From an uncultured Acidobacteriaceae bacterium (lineage in GTDB: Bacteria; Acidobacteriota; Terriglobia; Terriglobales; Acidobacteriaceae), in assembly GCA_937879855.1 (NCBI GenBank), contig CALFMO010000057.1, positions 62,001-126,000 on the forward strand: DNA of 64,000 nucleotides, given 5' to 3'. The position numbers and the translations under genes are program-made. The notes under the pieces were generated by a model. The model made no database searches and was not told where the DNA came from. It saw only the letters and a program-made list of their open reading frames with translations. This document shows, piece by piece, positions 45,549 to 56,569 of this stretch (position 1 is the stretch's first letter; each line of letters opens with the position of its first letter).

Positions 45549-46769
45549 ATGAGGGATATTACTTCGCGGATACGACTTTTGCTTGCGTTTCTGGTTTTAG
45601 CGCTAGTGGCGCTTCCGTCCTTGGGACAGAATCCTCCTTCGGACCCTAAGTCTGCGCCCACGGCCGCAGACAACACTGCTGCTCAGGCGAAGCCCGCGGA
45701 TCCGCAGCCTTTGCCTATGCCCTCGATGTCAGGACCGCTGCAAACCGCGCCACCGCGTGAGATGGAGGGTGGAAAACTTGCGGTTACCGGAATTTTGAGC
45801 GGCATCGGCTGGACCGAGGGTAATCATGTTTCAGGCGATTCGCCCACTCACTGGGACGTCAGCAACGCCCAGGTTTTCGTCCAAAAAACATCGGGCTGGT
45901 GGCAGTTTTACTTGCAGGGCGGCGCCTATAACTTGCCGGCGATTGGAGTGCCATACCTCTCGACCGCCGATACGATCAAAAACATCTATGGGCCTTTTCC
46001 GCAAGGCTATCTGAAATTTGTTAAAGGAAATTTCAACGTAGAAGTTGGTGCGTTGCCAACGCTCATCGGGGCCGAGTACACGTTCAGCTTTCAAAACATG
46101 AACATCGAGCGCGGCCTGCTTTGGAATCAGGAAAATGCCGTTAACCGCGGGGTTCAGCTCAATGAGACTTACAAGAAGTGGACCGGCGCATTGAGTTGGA
46201 ATGACGGCTTCTACTCGAACCGCTACACATGGCTGTCAGGCTCGCTGACTTACGCCTTCAATGCCGCGAATTCCCTGGCTTTCGTGGGCGGCGGGAATGC
46301 CGGAGCTTACGCGAAGAATACGCTTGCGACGCCTCTCTACCTGAACAATTCGCAAATCTACAACTTGATCTACAGCTATACGAAGGGCAGTTGGGTGGTT
46401 CAGCCGTATTTTCAGTACACCGACGTTCCCACCAACGCCAAGATTGGAATAGCGCGAGGAGCGAGCACCAAGGGCGGGGCGGTTCTGCTTACTTACAATT
46501 TCAAGCGCGGATTTTCGCTGGCAGCCCGGCCTGAATACATCAAGAGTACGGGAAGCGTCAGCAACGGCACGATCAACTTGCTCTATGGTCCCGGCAGTGG
46601 AGCCTTTGGCTTCACAGTGACGCCGACCTATCGCAAAGACGCGTTTTTCCTTCGCGCGGACCTTGCGATTGTTCATGCTACCAATTCGACCCCGGGTAGC
46701 GTTTTCGGTCTCGTTGGTAACGACGTTAACCAACCACGCGGTGTTGTTGAAGCGGGGTTCATGTTCTGA
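45549..46769 (+). CDS. outer-membrane beta-barrel protein, porin-like
   Basis: 406 aa. Signal peptide ends near SLGQ, then a Pro/Ala-rich linker (about 30-75), followed by repeated amphipathic beta strands with aromatic girdles (GWWQFYLQGGAYNLP, GYLKFVKGNFNVEVGALP, LNETYKKWTGALSWNDGFY, PYFQYTDVP) and a terminal Phe (AGFMF), the signal for BAM assembly. Resembles BBP2-type barrels of Acidobacteria and Bacteroidetes. Substrate unknown. The gene may or may not be related to the upstream hydrogenase locus. Confidence 0.8.
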   Translation: MRDITSRIRLLLAFLVLALVALPSLGQNPPSDPKSAPTAADNTAAQAKPADPQPLPMPSMSGPLQTAPPREMEGGKLAVTGILSGIGWTEGNHVSGDSPTHWDVSNAQVFVQKTSGWWQFYLQGGAYNLPAIGVPYLSTADTIKNIYGPFPQGYLKFVKGNFNVEVGALPTLIGAEYTFSFQNMNIERGLLWNQENAVNRGVQLNETYKKWTGALSWNDGFYSNRYTWLSGSLTYAFNAANSLAFVGGGNAGAYAKNTLATPLYLNNSQIYNLIYSYTKGSWVVQPYFQYTDVPTNAKIGIARGASTKGGAVLLTYNFKRGFSLAARPEYIKSTGSVSNGTINLLYGPGSGAFGFTVTPTYRKDAFFLRADLAIVHATNSTPGSVFGLVGNDVNQPRGVVEAGFMF

Positions 46770-47033
46770 GAACGGGTAGCACAGAGAGTTCGGTTTTTAC
46801 ATTCGACAGCTGGGTGCGAAGGAGTGATGGAGGTCGAATGCACAGTTTAATTATGCGCAGCCAGAACCTGGGTTGCGCGCGATGTGGGGATCAGCGGCCT
46901 GGGTTCAAACCCAACTAACCCCTGGTGTCAGCGCCCTCGCCGCTCCCCTCCCAATTTGCCGGGCAGACTTTGCGGCAGGCACGTGACTGGAATTGATTTC
47001 GTGGAATAGAGGACAAATCACAGGAGAATACCG

Positions 47034-48833
<1,800 letters not shown>

Positions 48834-48865
48834 GAAACCGCAGAGCGTTAGTAAAAATGCCCTGG

Positions 48866-48895
48866 GCCTGGCAGCCTTGAAGCTGCCAGGCTTTG
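48866..48895 (+). terminator. rho-independent terminator after APC permease
   Basis: Perfect 9-bp stem GCCTGGCAG/CTGCCAGGC (48866-48874 with 48883-48891) with an 8-base loop, followed by TTTGG. The weak T-run reduces certainty, but the stem is strong. Confidence 0.6.
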
Positions 48896-48976
48896 GCTTG
48901 TAGCGCAACTTGGTAGCATTACGGTTTCGGTTCGCGAAGCGGCCTCGTCAACTCGTGCCGAGTCTCAAGCTGTCCT

Positions 48977-49777
48977 ATGCTTGACGTTGAATTCTCGCAA
49001 CTTTCGGATGTAGGTCCGGTGCGCCCGCGGAATGAGGACTATCTCGGCTACGTGCGGCCATCCTCTCCGGAACAGGCGCGCTCTCATGGCTGGCTGTTTG
49101 TCCTGGCTGACGGAGTCGGCGGACAACGGCAGGGAGAAGTCGCTTCCCGGGCTGCGGTAGAGGAAGTGCTCGCCGGATTCCGGCGCGCACCGCCCATGGA
49201 ATCCCACTCCACGACCCTCAATCGCATTGTCCAGTCGGCAAATGCACGCATTTGTGAAACAGAAGCGCTCGCGGGTCCGGCGGGATCGGGTATGTCCTCG
49301 ACGGTCGTGGTGTGTGCGCTGCGTTTCGATCGCGCCACCATTGCCCATGTCGGCGATTCGCGCTGCTATCTGATACGCAACCAGAAGGTTCGCCTGATCA
49401 CTCACGATCACACCGTAGCCAACGAACAGCTACGACTCGGAATCCTCTCTAAGCAGGAAGCGAAAGAGGTATCGACGCGCCATGTTTTGAGCCGCTCCCT
49501 AGGTAGCGGATTATTCGTCAAAGTCGAAATCGACGAAATCCAGCTTCTGCCTGACGACGTGCTGTTGCAGTGCTCCGACGGTCTGCACGGAGCGGTAGAA
49601 GATGAAGAGATCGTCGCCACGATCGTCCGCAATAAGGACCTTGAAGCGACGGTGCGCGAACTTGTTGATACCGCCAACCAACGCGATGGCGGCGATAATG
49701 TCAGCGTTCAACTGATTCGCGTTCGCGGCGTGGAACGCATGGGAATGTACCGCGGCCGCCCCTACAAGCTTCGTTGA
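48977..49777 (+). CDS. PP2C-family Ser/Thr protein phosphatase
   Basis: 266 aa, cytoplasmic. All metal motifs: SDVGPVRPRNEDYLG, LADGVGGQRQGEVAS, HVGDSRCYLI, SDGLHG and GGDNVSVQLI. It dephosphorylates Ser/Thr-phosphoproteins and probably opposes the kinase encoded 58 bases downstream. No sensor domain is attached. The pair resembles the Stp1/PknB arrangement in other bacteria. Confidence 0.93.
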   Translation: MLDVEFSQLSDVGPVRPRNEDYLGYVRPSSPEQARSHGWLFVLADGVGGQRQGEVASRAAVEEVLAGFRRAPPMESHSTTLNRIVQSANARICETEALAGPAGSGMSSTVVVCALRFDRATIAHVGDSRCYLIRNQKVRLITHDHTVANEQLRLGILSKQEAKEVSTRHVLSRSLGSGLFVKVEIDEIQLLPDDVLLQCSDGLHGAVEDEEIVATIVRNKDLEATVRELVDTANQRDGGDNVSVQLIRVRGVERMGMYRGRPYKLR

Positions 49778-49834
49778 TCGGCAGTTTACCAACCTGACTA
49801 TTCTTTATGCATTCCTTACAGATTTTCTGTCATC

Positions 49835-50866
49835 ATGGAGTTGTCCCGCGTTCCACTACTTGGCAATCGCGGTCCTATGGCCATTGCCACTCCGGTTACG
49901 ATGACTCTCCATAGCGGCGATCAGCTCGATCACTACCGGATTGAGGCTCTGGTCGCCCGCAGCGGCATGGCCTCCATTTATCGCGGCACGGACCTGCGAA
50001 ATGGCCGCCAGGTCGCTATCAAAATCCCTCATCCTGAGGTCGAGAGCGATCCGGCTTTGTATGACCGGTTCCATCGCGAAGAAGAAATCGGCAAACTTCT
50101 CGATCATCCCGGCGTAATGAAAGTTTTTACCGACGATGATCGCAGCCGGGTCTACATGGTCATGGAGTGGGTGGATGGGCGCCTGCTGCGGAAGATTCTC
50201 GATGAACAGCACAAGTTGCCGCCGGAGCGGGCGGTGCAGTTGGCTGTTCGCATTCTGGACGCGCTGGAGTACATCCATTCGCGCGGCGTTGCCCATCGTG
50301 ATCTCAAGCCCGAAAATGTGATGGTCGACAACAGCGACAATATCAAGCTGATTGACTTCGGCATTGCAGCCAGCGCCAAGTCGCGCAGGCTCACTTTCGC
50401 CAAGCTCTCGCAGACCATGGGAACTCCGGACTACATTTCTCCCGAGCAGGTCAAGGGTAAACGTGGTGATGCGCGCAGCGATCTCTATGCCTTGGGCGTC
50501 ATGCTTTACGAGATGTTGACGGGAAAGGTGCCGTTCTCCGGCGACAATGCTTTCGTGATCATGAATGATCGTCTGTTAAATAACCCGGTGCCGCCCCGGG
50601 AGGTTGACCCGTCCATCACGCCGGAAATGCAGGAAATCATCTATCGCGCGCTGGAGCGTGATCCCAAGAACCGCTACGCGACCGCCCGCGACTTTGCCTG
50701 GGACCTGCAACATCAAGACAAGGTAGGAGTCGCAGCGCGGCCCGAATTGCATAACTGGAGAGACCGCCGTCGGCCGCGCAGCAGGCAGGTGCTGTTCTAC
50801 ATCGGACTCGCCTTGATCCCAGTGGTGATTTTTTGGCTGCTCCTTTACGTGGCGAAGCACACTTAA
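49835..50866 (+). CDS. Ser/Thr protein kinase with C-terminal membrane anchor
   Basis: 343 aa; ATG at 49877 is an alternative start. Hanks-type kinase domain from about residue 33 (DHYRIEALVARSGMASIYRG) through HRDLKPENV, LIDFGIA, SPEQVKG and a Trp-rich end. The glycine loop is ARSGMA instead of GxGGMA, so two of the usual glycines are replaced. The final 25 residues are one hydrophobic span (FYIGLALIPVVIFWLLLYV) with a short tail and no external domain; this differs from PASTA or other sensor kinases. Substrate unknown. Confidence 0.9.
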   Translation: MELSRVPLLGNRGPMAIATPVTMTLHSGDQLDHYRIEALVARSGMASIYRGTDLRNGRQVAIKIPHPEVESDPALYDRFHREEEIGKLLDHPGVMKVFTDDDRSRVYMVMEWVDGRLLRKILDEQHKLPPERAVQLAVRILDALEYIHSRGVAHRDLKPENVMVDNSDNIKLIDFGIAASAKSRRLTFAKLSQTMGTPDYISPEQVKGKRGDARSDLYALGVMLYEMLTGKVPFSGDNAFVIMNDRLLNNPVPPREVDPSITPEMQEIIYRALERDPKNRYATARDFAWDLQHQDKVGVAARPELHNWRDRRRPRSRQVLFYIGLALIPVVIFWLLLYVAKHT

Positions 50867-51108
50867 CAATTACATCCCGTCTCGTAAACCCAGACTGACC
50901 CATGGCTGGCTGCTTGTTCGCGTCCGGACATGACGGTCCGACTGTGGACACCTCGAACGAGAGCGGTGTTCTCTTATCTCTGTAGTATCAAAGGTTTAGG
51001 CCCTGCACTATTGGTAAGAGCATTGCACGCAGCTTTGCAGGCGGACGTGATCCGTTTTTGTCCTGTCTCAGCCCAAGGAATCAGCTTGTCCTGGAGGACG
51101 AACCTAAC

Positions 51109-53595
51109 ATGACCGGCCTCGCACAAGACATTCGTTATGCGTTGCGCCAATTGCACAAGAGCCCAGGATTCGCCACGGTCACGGTGATCACGCTGGCTTT
51201 GGGGATCGGCGCCAATACGGCGATCTTCTCGGTCGTGAACGCAGTATTGCTGAATCCTTTACCGTTTCACGATGCCAACCGCCTCGTCTCCATGTTCGAA
51301 GAGACACCGACCTTTGCCAAGGGCTCGATTTCTTACCCCAACTTTCTCGATTGGCAGCGCGACAATCGTTCCTTTGAGGCAATGGCCGCATACCGCCATA
51401 CAGATGGCGGCATTACCGGCGTGGCGGAGCCGGAGAACGTGCAGGCAGAGCGCGTGTCTGCAAACTTCTTTCCGATTCTCGGGGTAAATCCAATTCTGGG
51501 ACGCAATTTCACTTCCGAAGAAGACCGGCGCGGCGCCAGCCCGACCGCCCTGATCTCGGAAGGGTTGTGGAAGCGGAAGTTCGCTTCGGACCGGAACGTG
51601 ATTGGACAACGGCTGATCGTGGCGGGGCAACCGCGCACGATCATCGGCGTCATCCCAGCTTCGTTTCAATTGCATGTCTTCAACTTCAGAACCGCCGATG
51701 TGTACGAAGCCATCGGGGAAGATACCGATCCCTCCTTTTATCCGCGAGATGCGTATCGGGGCACGGACGCTGTTGGCGTGTTAAAGCCTGGGGTCACGCT
51801 GGCCCAGGCGCGTGACGATATGAAGCGCGTGAATGCCGGCCTGGCTGAGGCTTATCCCGACGTTGACGGCAATATCAAAACCAACATCATGACTTTGAAA
51901 GATAATATCGTTGGCGACATGGGGCCGGCGCTGCTGGTACTGCTGGGGGCGGTGGGATTCGTCTTACTCATTGCATGCGTGAATGTCGCCAACCTGCTGT
52001 TAGCCCGGGCAACGGCGCGCCAGCGCGAGTTCTCGGTACGTGCCGCCCTCGGCGCGGGCCGGATACGGATTCTGCGCCAACTGCTTATCGAAAGCGTCCT
52101 GCTGTCGGCGCTGGGCGGCGGGTTCGGGTTGATTCTGGCGAAGTGGGGAACCGCTGCTGCCCTTGCAACGGTCCCGGACAGCGTTCCGCGTGCCGAAGAA
52201 ATCGGGCTGCATCTCCCGGTACTGCTCTTCACCATTTTGGTTTCCGTCCTTACCGGAATCATGTTTGGTTTGCTGCCTGCCATACGGATGTCGCGGACCG
52301 ACATCAGTGGAAGGCTCAAGGACAGCGGGCGCGCCATCGCCGGCCCGCGGAGACGCATGCAGTCCGCCTTGGTGATGGGCGAAATGGCCATGGCGCTGGT
52401 GCTGCTGGTGGGCGCGGGGCTGATGTGCCGTACGTTGGTGCAGTTGTGGAAAGTCGATCCTGGCTTCGATCCGCGCAATGTGTCCTATTTCGACGTCACA
52501 CCCTCACCTTCGCTGGTGAAGCAATCTCCGGATGCAATCCGGGCGGCTCTTCGCCAGATCAAAGCGACGACTCAAAGTGTGGACGGAGTCGAGACCGGCT
52601 CACTGAATGACGGAGCGAATCCCATGCAATGGGACAATGAGAGGGGGTTTTTGCTGGAAGGGCAAGAGCTGCCCACACAGCGCTCTAGGAATATTCAGCA
52701 GACTTTGGAATACAGAGTAGAACCGGACTATGTAAAAACCATGCGCATTCCACTCCTTAGGGGCCGATTCTTAAGCGACGAGGACAACGAGAACGCCGCG
52801 CCCGTAGTCGTGATTGACGCGACCTTCGCGCAACAATATTTCACCAGCCAAGACCCGATCGGCAAGCACATTCGAGTTTTCGAGTTTGATAGTGATTCCA
52901 ACCAGCGCGTCGAGATACCCCTGACTATTGTCGGTGTTGTCGGTCACGTCAATCAGTGGGGGCTGGCCGACGACGCCAACAGCCCCTTGCAGGCTCAGAT
53001 GTACCGGGCCGTGATGCAAGGCTCTGCTGAGGGAATGAAGAGTCTGGCCCGCGGGTTTGGTGTATTCGTCCGCTCCAGAACCCCACTCGGATCAGAAGCG
53101 TTCTTTCAGGCTATCCGCCAGAAACTCTTGGCCAGCAACCGGGACATAATTGTGTCAGGCAATGAAATCGAAGAGAGCGTGGTGGCGCAATCGATCGCCA
53201 GCCAACGGTTCTCCCTCGAGGTGCTCGGCGCCTTTGCAGGATTGGCCCTGTTGTTGGCCAGCATCGGAATTTATGGCGTGCTGTCGTATCTGGTTGGACA
53301 ACGTACGCAGGAAATCGGAATTCGCATGGCCCTTGGTGCCCGGCGCCTGGACGTCTTGCGCATGGTGCTGCAAGACGGAGCGCGCATGACGCTGGCCGGC
53401 ACGGCGATTGGAGTCGTCGCCGCCCTGGGATTGACCCGACAGATGGCGAGCATGCTGTTCGGTGTTAAGCCGACCGACCCGCTTACATTCGGCTTGGTGG
53501 CGGTGGTTCTGTGCGGCATCGCCTTACTGGCCGGTTATTTGCCTGCGCGGCGCGCAGCGAAGCTCGATCCCATGGTGGCGCTGCGATACGAGTAA
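51109..53595 (+). CDS. large FtsX/MacB-like ABC permease, acidobacterial orphan-permease type
   Basis: 828 aa from MTGLAQDIRYALRQLHKSPG with GGAGGA 11 bases upstream; the open frame to 51058 is rejected. Two MacB-periplasmic-core domains, each followed by FtsX helices (first about 30-260 with 270-400, second about 410-640 with 700-825). No ATPase gene is next to it. This duplicated single-gene layout with an N-terminal helix is a hallmark of Acidobacteria. Transport direction and substrate unknown. Confidence 0.9.
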   Translation: MTGLAQDIRYALRQLHKSPGFATVTVITLALGIGANTAIFSVVNAVLLNPLPFHDANRLVSMFEETPTFAKGSISYPNFLDWQRDNRSFEAMAAYRHTDGGITGVAEPENVQAERVSANFFPILGVNPILGRNFTSEEDRRGASPTALISEGLWKRKFASDRNVIGQRLIVAGQPRTIIGVIPASFQLHVFNFRTADVYEAIGEDTDPSFYPRDAYRGTDAVGVLKPGVTLAQARDDMKRVNAGLAEAYPDVDGNIKTNIMTLKDNIVGDMGPALLVLLGAVGFVLLIACVNVANLLLARATARQREFSVRAALGAGRIRILRQLLIESVLLSALGGGFGLILAKWGTAAALATVPDSVPRAEEIGLHLPVLLFTILVSVLTGIMFGLLPAIRMSRTDISGRLKDSGRAIAGPRRRMQSALVMGEMAMALVLLVGAGLMCRTLVQLWKVDPGFDPRNVSYFDVTPSPSLVKQSPDAIRAALRQIKATTQSVDGVETGSLNDGANPMQWDNERGFLLEGQELPTQRSRNIQQTLEYRVEPDYVKTMRIPLLRGRFLSDEDNENAAPVVVIDATFAQQYFTSQDPIGKHIRVFEFDSDSNQRVEIPLTIVGVVGHVNQWGLADDANSPLQAQMYRAVMQGSAEGMKSLARGFGVFVRSRTPLGSEAFFQAIRQKLLASNRDIIVSGNEIEESVVAQSIASQRFSLEVLGAFAGLALLLASIGIYGVLSYLVGQRTQEIGIRMALGARRLDVLRMVLQDGARMTLAGTAIGVVAALGLTRQMASMLFGVKPTDPLTFGLVAVVLCGIALLAGYLPARRAAKLDPMVALRYE

Positions 53596-53793
53596 TCGCT
53601 CACAAGTACCTCAGCATGATTCTCACGCAGCCGAGGTGGCCCGTGCCGAGAAAGTTCTCGATGTGATATTCGTAGTTACTGACTTCTCCGCGTCCTCGCA
53701 TGGGGACCCGAGAAGCGCCTGAGCCTTCCCTTATCTCTCGCATTCCCGCCAAAACGAAGCACAAAACATCCTGAACTATTTATGAGACCAATA

Positions 53794-55092
53794 TCAGTGT
53801 TGAGTGAACTCGTCGCTGTGAACCACAAATTCAGGGTAAGCACCCGCGCCGAGCTCGTAGAGATCCATTCCTTGCCACTCCCCGTCCGTCTCAACGCGAT
53901 GCGGATAGACGCGTTCGATCAGCAAGTTCAGACCGTGCGTCAGGGGAAAAACAAAACCAATCAGAGTCGCGATTCCGATCAGCTGTGCCAACCATTGCCC
54001 GCCGGCTCCGCTTCCGGCATCCGATAAAACAGCAACCGATAGCAGTCCCCAGAGGCCGCCAATGGCGTGCACGGAAATTACGCCGCCGGGATCGTCAATC
54101 GTGAGACGAAACTCCAGTTGATCGATGGCAAAAACCACGAGCCCACCAGCAACCGCGCCTGCAAGAATGGCTGTGGGCGGTTTCAGAAATGCTGCGGCTG
54201 CACTGCTTGCGACCAGGCCGGCCATCCAGCCATTCGCCGCTAAAGACGCATCTGGCCGCCCAAACCGCATCCGCGTAACGATGGTTGAGGTCAACACGCC
54301 GGCTGCCGCCGAGAGCGTGGTGTTTAGCACGATCAACACCACGGCTGACACATCGCTGTGGTTGAATAAGATCGCACCCGCAGAATTCAGGCCGAGCCAT
54401 CCCATCCATGCAAACATACAACCGGCCAGTACCTGCACCACATTGTGTGCGGGAATGGCCGCAGGCCCTCCGTCCTCCGAATACTTCCCTCGACGTGGGC
54501 CCACGATCCACACAATTGATAAAGCGCTTAGCCCACCCATCACATGAATCGTTCCAGCGCCGCTGTCGATGAAGCCCTGTCCCAGCCCGTACATCGCGCC
54601 GAGTTGCGACAGCCAGCCTCCGCTCCATACCCAATGCGCAAACAGGGGATAAGTCCAGCCCGCCAGCAAAACCGTTGATGCGCACGCCGCGCCCAGCTTC
54701 CAGCGCTCTGCCCCCGCGCCCAGTGGGATTATTGCGGCCAGACCCACGCTGAAAACTTGCAGAAGCAACACCAGTGACGCGGGAGACAGATCAAGCCGCA
54801 GGCCGCGCAGAAAGAGTGGTTCGGCGGCAATCCAGTTCCACGGCTTGCCTCCGATTACAAGAACATGAGAAGGACGGCCGGGAGCTCCCTGCCAGGAAAA
54901 TCCGACGATGACATAAGCGATCGCCGCGACCGAGACGATGACAAGCGAAGCCAGCATGATGTGCGCCGCACTGCGCGATCGCACGAGTCCGCTGTTAACC
55001 AGCGCGAGCCCAGCTCCCGCCAGCGGAACCAGCAGAATGAGGACAAGACAGAACGTTGCGGAGGTTTCGGAGAGCAAAGGTGAAGCCGCCAA
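53794..55092 (-). CDS. amt: ammonium transporter, Amt/MEP family
   Basis: 432 aa with a TTG start at 55092, four bases after the small gene stop; AAGGAT upstream is the ribosome site. Eleven membrane helices, the twin-His pore residues in GAGTIHVMGG and ISVHAIGGLWG, and the conserved FIDSGAG. Imports NH4+/NH3. No glnK is adjacent, as would be usual, so regulation may be different. Last 25 residues are acidic and cytoplasmic. Confidence 0.93.
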   Translation of the reverse strand: MAASPLLSETSATFCLVLILLVPLAGAGLALVNSGLVRSRSAAHIMLASLVIVSVAAIAYVIVGFSWQGAPGRPSHVLVIGGKPWNWIAAEPLFLRGLRLDLSPASLVLLLQVFSVGLAAIIPLGAGAERWKLGAACASTVLLAGWTYPLFAHWVWSGGWLSQLGAMYGLGQGFIDSGAGTIHVMGGLSALSIVWIVGPRRGKYSEDGGPAAIPAHNVVQVLAGCMFAWMGWLGLNSAGAILFNHSDVSAVVLIVLNTTLSAAAGVLTSTIVTRMRFGRPDASLAANGWMAGLVASSAAAAFLKPPTAILAGAVAGGLVVFAIDQLEFRLTIDDPGGVISVHAIGGLWGLLSVAVLSDAGSGAGGQWLAQLIGIATLIGFVFPLTHGLNLLIERVYPHRVETDGEWQGMDLYELGAGAYPEFVVHSDEFTQH

Positions 55093-55096
55093 CCCG

Positions 55097-55267
55097 TTAT
55101 CCTTTTGGAACCCGATAAGCGCGGGCCACGAGAGTCAGTCCGATCAATTCGACCGTCATCCCCGCCAGCACAAATGCAGCCCGCGCACCCACAGACGGCA
55201 GCAGCGGCAGGGTGGAGACGACAATTCCCCATCCCGAGAGCAACAGTAGAAAGCCGGCAAGCTTCAT
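55097..55267 (-). CDS. 56-aa two-helix membrane protein upstream of amt
   Basis: Read on the minus strand, start ATG at 55267, 56 residues, stop four bases before the amt start. Two hydrophobic helices (KLAGFLLLLSGWGIVVSTL and GARAAFVLAGMTVELIGLTL) end in a basic RAYRVPKG. It is too short for ordinary ORF calling, and its frame differs from the amt frame. The spacing implies translational coupling with amt. Function unknown; could modulate or stabilise the transporter. Confidence 0.7.
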   Translation of the reverse strand: MKLAGFLLLLSGWGIVVSTLPLLPSVGARAAFVLAGMTVELIGLTLVARAYRVPKG

Positions 55268-55460
55268 CCCGATCTGTTCCGAAGATTGTCCTGGACGTTT
55301 AACCGCTGACGAAGACAGCCGTGCGCAGTCACTACCAGGCGCTGAATCTCAATCATCAGCAACCTAAAGCGGCATCTGTCGCCCGTCCAATTGATTTTTT
55401 TTATGGCTCTCAGAAGAAGAACGAAACGCGTGCTTCATTCAATACAATAACGACACCTCT

Positions 55461-55823
55461 ATGAGACATCTCCTCGACCACCTCGTCGCACATCGCGTGG
55501 GCGTCTTCGTAGTTCTGCTGCTCGCCGCCTCCCTCGAGGCCTACGGCGACTCGAGCTTTCAAACGGCCTTGTATCGCTCGTCCGGGATAAACCGTGCGGT
55601 CGCTTTTCTGGGAGGCGCTGCCGCGCTTGTTGCTTATGGATTAGTGGTCAACACGCCACGTTGGGATTTCGGCAAATTGATTGGCGTGTACGTGGTTTTC
55701 TTCTTCCTGATAGCCCAGGTCATTGCGCGCATCAGGTTTGGTCAAACCCCCGCATGGCCAGTCTTGCTCGGCGGTGGGCTGATAGTCGCCGGCGGCGTGA
55801 TCATTTCTTTTTGTGGCAGCTAG
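55461..55823 (+). CDS. small four-helix membrane protein, SMR-like
   Basis: 120 aa. Four predicted membrane helices (VFVVLLLAASLEAYGDS, AFLGGAAALVAYGLVV, LIGVYVVFFFLIAQVIA, PVLLGGGLIVAGGVIIS) and short loops give the size and spacing of small multidrug resistance transporters, but I do not see the conserved Glu pattern of EmrE. No sure function. An A/T-rich divergent region separates it from the small gene of amt. Confidence 0.6.
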   Translation: MRHLLDHLVAHRVGVFVVLLLAASLEAYGDSSFQTALYRSSGINRAVAFLGGAAALVAYGLVVNTPRWDFGKLIGVYVVFFFLIAQVIARIRFGQTPAWPVLLGGGLIVAGGVIISFCGS

Positions 55824-55878
55824 TTGTCCTGAGCTGTAGGAATCGACAATCAAAAAACAAGGGCCTACAATTCCTTTC

Positions 55879-56382
55879 ATGGGCAGCCTGGGACAGCCAA
55901 CTCCGGTCGCTGAAGAACGCGACTCCAGCCGTTTGATCATTGGGATCGCCGTGTTCGTAGTGATTGCGGGAGCACTCGCTGCCGCGTTTTTACTGCGCGA
56001 ACCGCCAAAGGCCGCCAAGATCGCGTCACCCTACATCGCCAACTTGAAGCTGTCGGACTTCAAGATGAGCGCGGCGGAAAATTTCATCGGCCACACCGTC
56101 AGCTACATTGACGGCGCGATTACCAACACCGGCGATAAGACAGTCACTCATGCCGTCGTAGAAGTTACTTTCAAGGATGACATGGGACAAGTTGCGCAGC
56201 GGGAAGAAGTGCCGCTACAAGTAGTCCGCAGCAACGGCGCATACCCCGAACCGGTGGACCTGAGCGTTTTTCCACTGGCTCCGGGGCAGACCGAACCTTA
56301 TCGGCTGACGTTTGACAGCATCTCGGCGCAATGGAGCCGGCAGTATCCGGAGATACGAGTCACCGACGTGACGGTGAAGTAA
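55879..56382 (+). CDS. membrane-anchored DUF2393/FxLYD-like protein
   Basis: 167 aa. A single membrane helix (LIIGIAVFVVIAGALAAAF) near residue 22, then a soluble beta-sandwich-like domain with SAAENFIGHTVSYIDGAITN and VVEVTFKDDMGQV, as in FxLYD/DUF2393 proteins. Likely periplasmic. Function unknown. Next to it is an inverted repeat ahead of selD. Confidence 0.65.
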   Translation: MGSLGQPTPVAEERDSSRLIIGIAVFVVIAGALAAAFLLREPPKAAKIASPYIANLKLSDFKMSAAENFIGHTVSYIDGAITNTGDKTVTHAVVEVTFKDDMGQVAQREEVPLQVVRSNGAYPEPVDLSVFPLAPGQTEPYRLTFDSISAQWSRQYPEIRVTDVTVK

Positions 56383-56384
56383 TT

Positions 56385-56538
56385 GCAGAACGCAGACTGC
56401 GGATTGCAGATTGTAGATTTCAGATTGCAGAATGAGAACCTGGGCTGATTCTTGAATTGAAAATGTAAGTTTTCGCACTGCCGTCGACGCTCAAATAGCA
56501 ATCATCAATTTGCAATCTGAAATCATCAATCTGAAATC
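56385..56538. repeat. inverted repeat with tandem GATTGCAGA-type units
   Basis: Left arm holds GATTTCAGATTGCA (56416-56429), exactly reverse-complementary to TGCAATCTGAAATC at 56511-56524. Adjacent partial copies (GATTGCAGATTGTAGATTTC, then ATCATCAATCTGAAATC) give an overall degenerate tandem structure. It lies right before selD. Confidence 0.65.
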
Positions 56539-56569
56539 GCCGCCCCTGCTCCTCCGCTACAATGACTTG

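Noticed and set aside
46860..46925. GGTTCAAACCC in a gap, resembling a tRNA T-arm
   Set aside because: The flanking bases do not pair as a 5-bp T-stem, and no acceptor, D or anticodon arm can be drawn around it.
54855..55232. 125-residue minus-strand frame next to amt
   Set aside because: It overlaps the amt start and the better-supported 56-aa gene in another frame and is Arg/Ser-rich.
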